DNA of 64,000 bases, from positions 69,602,371-69,666,370 of the forward strand of contig CM048842.1 of assembly GCA_026545765.1 (NCBI GenBank), given 5' to 3'. The notes beneath the pieces were generated by a model. It did no database searches. It had not been told where the DNA came from and saw nothing but the letters and a program-made list of their open reading frames with translations. Position 1 is the stretch's first letter; every line of letters begins with the position of its first letter. The DNA is from Plantago major (Eukaryota > Streptophyta > Magnoliopsida > Lamiales > Plantaginaceae). Position numbers and translations under genes: made by a program. Of the stretch, positions 60,141-64,000 are shown in pieces.

Positions 60141-62288
60141 TCCTAGACGTGCTCTTTTTCAGTTCCAGAAGATAGAATAGATACACGTGAGTTAATTGGT
60201 GGTGTGTTGATCTCTACATGTCTATATCAACAACATTTTGCATTTTGCATGTGAAGACCTTCAATTTCCTTTTCTTTATGTATAAGATTCGATCGGTAGG
60301 ATGAGTTATAAGGGTTCTCTTCTCTCTTCGGCCGATGGACTGGTTCTGTCCAACCCGAATTCAACCCCGTTCGAAATAATGATGTTCAGGTCCGGTCTGG
60401 CATATACTCGAACCCGTTCCATACCTTTGTTACATGACCCAACCGCAACAGTTTATAATCAAGTTAGTAAAAATTACATTTTTCCCCGCGCAGGGGGGTC
60501 AGAGTCTCATATACTTTCTAGGCGAGGAAACTCTTCGATCTTCTCTACTTTCTTGATCCATCACGAGCCTGGGGGATCTGATACTCTCTTTGATCTTCTC
60601 TACTTTCTTGATCTCCATAACGAGCCAAGGGGGATAAGTTATGTTTGTAGAATAATAATTTTTGTGTCTTTGGTGGGGTGATGCATACCACCACGGGGTC
60701 GTTAGGAACCGGTGGGTTGGAAAAAATAATCGCACTACAAGAATTTCCGGTTTTAGAGACGGAATTTAGCGACGAATTTTATCCGTCGCTAAATAGCGAC
60801 GAATCGCTAGGCTTAGAGACGGAAAATTTTCCGTCTCTAAATTTAGAGACGGATAAATCTATCCGTCTCTAATTCGTTAACAAAATAAACATAAAAAATA
60901 AAAAACTTAAAATTTAGCGACGAATACCCTATCCGTCGCTAAACTACGCAGAAACCCTAGCTAATTTATACTCTCTTCCTCCCATCACTTACTAAGCCTT
61001 CCTCTTCCTCTCTCCTTCTCTCCCACCACCCCACCACCTCCACCCCACACTCTCCTTCCACCACCACTGCCTCTCCCACCACTCCACCCGCCTCGATCTC
61101 CACTACCACTCACGGATCCTCCCTTCCACCACTGCCTCTGCCCCACCACCACGCTCCCAGATCCACCACCAAGACATCTCCACTGTCACCCCACCAAACC
61201 ACACCACCACCACGAGATCCGTCCACCACCATCTCCGAAAAGAAGAAGAAAATGACGCTCCGATCTCACTCTCTCCCACCACCACGATATCTCTTCGTCC
61301 ACCACCATCTTCGACCAAATCCGACGTCATCCAAGATCCAACAAGATCCAGATCCAGATCTAGATTTTGTATATTGTATTATTGTAATTTCTTATTAATT
61401 TTGTAATTTCTTATTTGTATTAATTATTATTAAATGCTGTATATTGTATTATCGAATATTGTATGAAATTGTCGGTTTATCCGTATTGAATAAAATTATC
61501 AGTTTATGCGTATTGAATAATCGTATACAATTGTCGGTTTATCCGTATTGAATATTCGTATATAATTGTTGGTTTATCCGAATTGAATAAAATTATCGAT
61601 TTATCCGTATTGATATTCGTATAAAATTGTCGAAATATTCGTATTAAAAATAAAAATAAGAAAACAAAAAATAATATTTAGCGACAGATAGTTATCCGTC
61701 GCTAAATAGTGCAGCTTTTTGTTTCAGACGGTCAACACTTTATTAGCGACGGATAAATTAACCGTCGCAAAAAACTAGAGACGAGCAAAATTGAGACGGG
61801 GAAGCTACCCGTCGCTACGGATTTAGCGATGGATCAGGAGGCTTTTAGCGACGGATAAATTCGTCGCTAAAAGCCTATTTTTTTGTAGTGTCGTAACATG
61901 TGAAATTATGTTTTGTATAATATTTTTTTTGTGTGTGTGTGGTGGCGTGACCACATACCACCGTGGGGTTGTTGGAAACAACCCTATTGATTATGTTGTA
62001 TACTTTTGTATTTTATTTTGGTTCGGTTTGAGGGATACAATTTTTTTCAAAAGACATTTACACATTAATTAATGCGATAAAGAGACCCTATTTTTACATT
62101 TCATATAGTTAGCATAAACACTCAATGATATAATATTGGATGAAAAAGGACTACCGACCGACACCGCGACCAACGTTGTTCACATAAATTTGACTACCTT
62201 ATTTTATCGATTAATTTATTTTATAATCCCCCTTTAATTTATTATTAAAAGTAAACTATACCGTGGCATCGCCACGGGTTAGTACTAG
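60141..62288 (+). mobile_element. Helitron-like element, right copy (plus strand), with CACTA 2 inside
   Basis: The 3' end has the hairpin CCGTGGCATCGCCACGG (62261-62277) followed by GTTAGTACTAG; CTAG is at 62285-62288 (another at 62291-62294). The body matches 31788-32900 in inverse orientation, and the inserted CACTA (60733-61890) is absent from that copy. The net Helitron length without the insertion is about 990 bp. The 5' TC end is only approximate (TCCTAGACGTGCT at about 60141). No Rep gene is present, so it is non-autonomous. Confidence 0.65.
60733..61890 (+). mobile_element. CACTA (En/Spm) element 2, 1158 bp, non-autonomous
   Basis: The left end CACTACAAGAATTTCCGG and the right end TTTTTTTGTAGTG match element 1. 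TCG is duplicated at 60730-60732 and 61891-61893. The subterminal regions carry the same GCGACGGAT/ATCCGTCGC repeats plus an AGAGACGGA variant (60760-60870 and 61680-61870). The middle holds a CCACCACC-rich, leader-like segment (60960-61360), no transposase. Probably mobilised by an enzyme of the element 1 type. The minus-strand ORF at 61103-61330 is a low-complexity shadow. Confidence 0.88.
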
Positions 62289-62294
62289 TACTAG

Positions 62295-63317
62295 TCTATT
62301 TTTAATAAGTTGATTAATTTAACATATAAATTACATGTTATAAGAAAAAGAATTAATCTTGAAATTTTATGTGTATTAGTTACGGACAAATTGTGTTTTA
62401 GTATAATCTTTTATACTATATCAATATTGTTTCATACGTAAGTGTACATTTATGTTTTATTTTTATACAATACTAAAAGTTAGTTAAAATCTAAGTATAC
62501 TTTTTGGTATAACAATTAACCTGCAGTCTGTTTTCCAAGAAGTTGATTCATATCTGTCTGACTAAACTACCTCTAATCCTCTAGAGATAGATAATGCGTA
62601 ATCGATTTATTTCTGCTACAAACACATTCAAACAGGTGTAACATATTCCACGTATATTAATTTACACCTATACAAATTTCACATATTCAATTTAGTAATT
62701 TGTACACCAATTATTTCGGAATATATACTACTGACTACTACTTTATATCCACTTTTACTTTATACATTAATCTCCGTAATCAATAAATACTACTTTATCT
62801 GTTTTGAGAATAGCTTCACAATTACTTCCGTGTCGGAGAAAATAAAGTATGTGTTACTTTTAGATAAAATAATTCCAATTAGTCCCTTAAATTGATTTTT
62901 AAAGTTTAAATTATAATAAATAATTTTAGTGAACTTACTTTTGAATTTGATTTAACATCAATAATATTACTAAAGTTGAAACATTGATTGGCAAAAAATG
63001 AAATTAAAATTTTTAGTTGATCGAGATGTTAAAAATGACAAAATGACTAGCTATTTCGGTATGGTTTTATGATACTGAAGCAGGTGTGCATGAAGGACAC
63101 GAAGCAGCAATCGTGGCGAGTGGTAAATAGTTACACGTGCGTACTTTGTTGCTTCCAGTGCAACTTGGTTGAGTTGATAAACACGAGTGTCATGTCATAT
63201 CAATCCATTATGATTCACGTAACTAGTAGAAATTTAAAAGAGAGAATTTGAAGCATCAGTATTTGCTACACAATTTGATAATTAATATTGTATTGAAAAG
63301 ATTAAAAAAAAGTGAAA
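62295..63317 (+). promoter_or_regulatory. Intergenic and upstream region of the LEA gene
   Basis: AT-rich DNA without genes; a short frame at 63069-63251 shows no domain. Promoter elements are listed separately. Confidence 0.35.
63134..63139 (+). promoter_or_regulatory. G-box/ABRE-type element (CACGTG)
   Basis: CACGTG in the context TTACACGTGCG lies 179 bp before the LEA start codon. ACGTG-core elements are the usual abscisic-acid and drought response sites of LEA genes. Confidence 0.5.
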
Positions 63318-64000
63318 ATGCATTCGACGAAACAGAAAGTGAGTGATGCAGCTGCCGTAGCCAAGGAGCACGTCGACATCATGAAGGCCAAAGCTCAGGA
63401 GAAGGTATCTATTTATTTTGTCGAATGATGTTTTGAACAATATCACTAATAATTTTTATTAACGAATGTTTTATGTCGCCTTTTGTATTAACATCAACTT
63501 TTTTAATATAACATATGTAATGTTTCTCACTATAAATATAATAAAATGTTTGTTGGCCCTTTTGATCGAAATATATCGATCACATGAGACTTCCTCATTT
63601 ACATTTGATCTTAGAAAAATATATATACTCATTTTCCAGTATGTTCTATATATAAAAAATGATTTAAATAATTTAGAAAATATTATGTGCATGATGGATA
63701 CATTTTGAGACAATTAAATGACGTAGAAGAGAATGAATAAACGTGTATCCTGAATAAACTAGGATAAATTGTTTTCATTTTGGTTATAGAAATACATCCT
63801 CCTTCCAAAAAATGGACGTCGCAAATTCAACTTCTCATCCAGCGAACATAAACTAATAAGATATTAAAACATCTCTTATAAAAAGTATTTCGAAACTATA
63901 CTTGAGCATAAGAGATTTTGCAATTTTTATCTTATAAAAATATGATGTACAAACACCTTTGTTTGTTTGGAACACCAAAATAATATTACTAAACATCCAA
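63318..64000 (+). CDS. Group-1 LEA protein (LEA_1 family), first exon, gene runs off the window
   Basis: Exon 1 is 63318-63404 and encodes 29 residues (MHSTKQKVSDAAAVAKEH, then IMKAKAQEK). This matches the conserved N-terminus of LEA_1 proteins (M-x-S-x-K-x-K-x-S-x-x-A). A GAGAAG|GTATCT donor follows, at the position where this family has its intron. The rest of the gene lies beyond 64000. The intron contains a partial CTCCTTCC MITE-like end at about 63796. LEA_1 proteins are small hydrophilic proteins made in seeds and under drought. Only one exon is seen, so the family call is moderate. Confidence 0.65.

Noticed and set aside
61103..61330. Minus-strand Gly/Trp-rich ORF in CACTA 2
   Set aside because: Low-complexity inverse of CCACCACC-rich leader DNA.

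Overview
The window looks like nuclear DNA of a eudicot plant. The genes have many short GT-AG introns, the intergenic DNA is AT-rich, and about half the window is nested transposable elements (CACTA, Ty1/copia, hAT, PIF/Harbinger, Stowaway-like, Helitron-like). No species marker is visible. An asterid is a guess from the overall look of the repeats and is not supported further.

Four host genes can be supported, all on the + strand. (1) A small sterile-alpha-motif (SAM) protein gene at about 14.9-16.8 kb, whose frame is broken by a 32-bp insertion carrying an 18-bp duplication. (2) A complete 14-exon plastid ABC1-family atypical kinase gene at 20.69-27.33 kb, which I recognise as ABC1K1/PGR6 (658 aa after joining exons). 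(3) A complete 28-exon gene for the Mot1/BTAF1 TBP-associated Swi2/Snf2 ATPase at 38.79-54.04 kb, the orthologue of Arabidopsis RGD3/BTAF1 (2057 aa after joining exons), with a TATA box, a leader intron and two short upstream ORFs. (4) The first exon of a group-1 LEA protein gene at 63.3 kb, with a CACGTG box upstream, running off the window. All exon joins keep frame. The three complete gene models are separate transcription units and not an operon; the kinase acts in plastids, BTAF1 in the nucleus, and the LEA protein is probably a stress protein.

Repeat layout. At 0-9.6 kb a decayed Ty1/copia polyprotein is split by a 7947-bp CACTA (En/Spm) element with a perfect 3-bp target duplication. 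That element holds a broken TNP2-type transposase with a duplicated first coding block, a TNPA-like second gene, and palindromic subterminal arrays. At 10.0-14.5 kb lie a probable Ty3/gypsy solo LTR, a 1.3-kb GAAACTAAC array that once read as an E-T-N peptide repeat, and a 241-bp tandem repeat with hairpin-CTAG ends. At 17-20.2 kb there is a hAT element and a triple nest of MITEs. At 27.7-34.2 kb are two PIF/Harbinger MITEs, a 3.15-kb long-inverted-repeat element and a Helitron-like element. At 35.6-38 kb are 300-bp repeats, a long (AT)n tract and a MULE-like element full of CTCCGACCGGAG palindromes. At 57.5-62.3 kb the same 300-bp repeat, RNase H fragments and Helitron-like family appear again in the opposite orientation, with a 1158-bp CACTA inserted in the Helitron copy.

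The most unusual large-scale structure is that the BTAF1 gene sits between two mirror-image arms (31.8-36.5 kb and 57.8-62.3 kb) that share three components in mirrored order. I see no defence, biosynthetic or prokaryote-like system here; what is novel is in the element structures.
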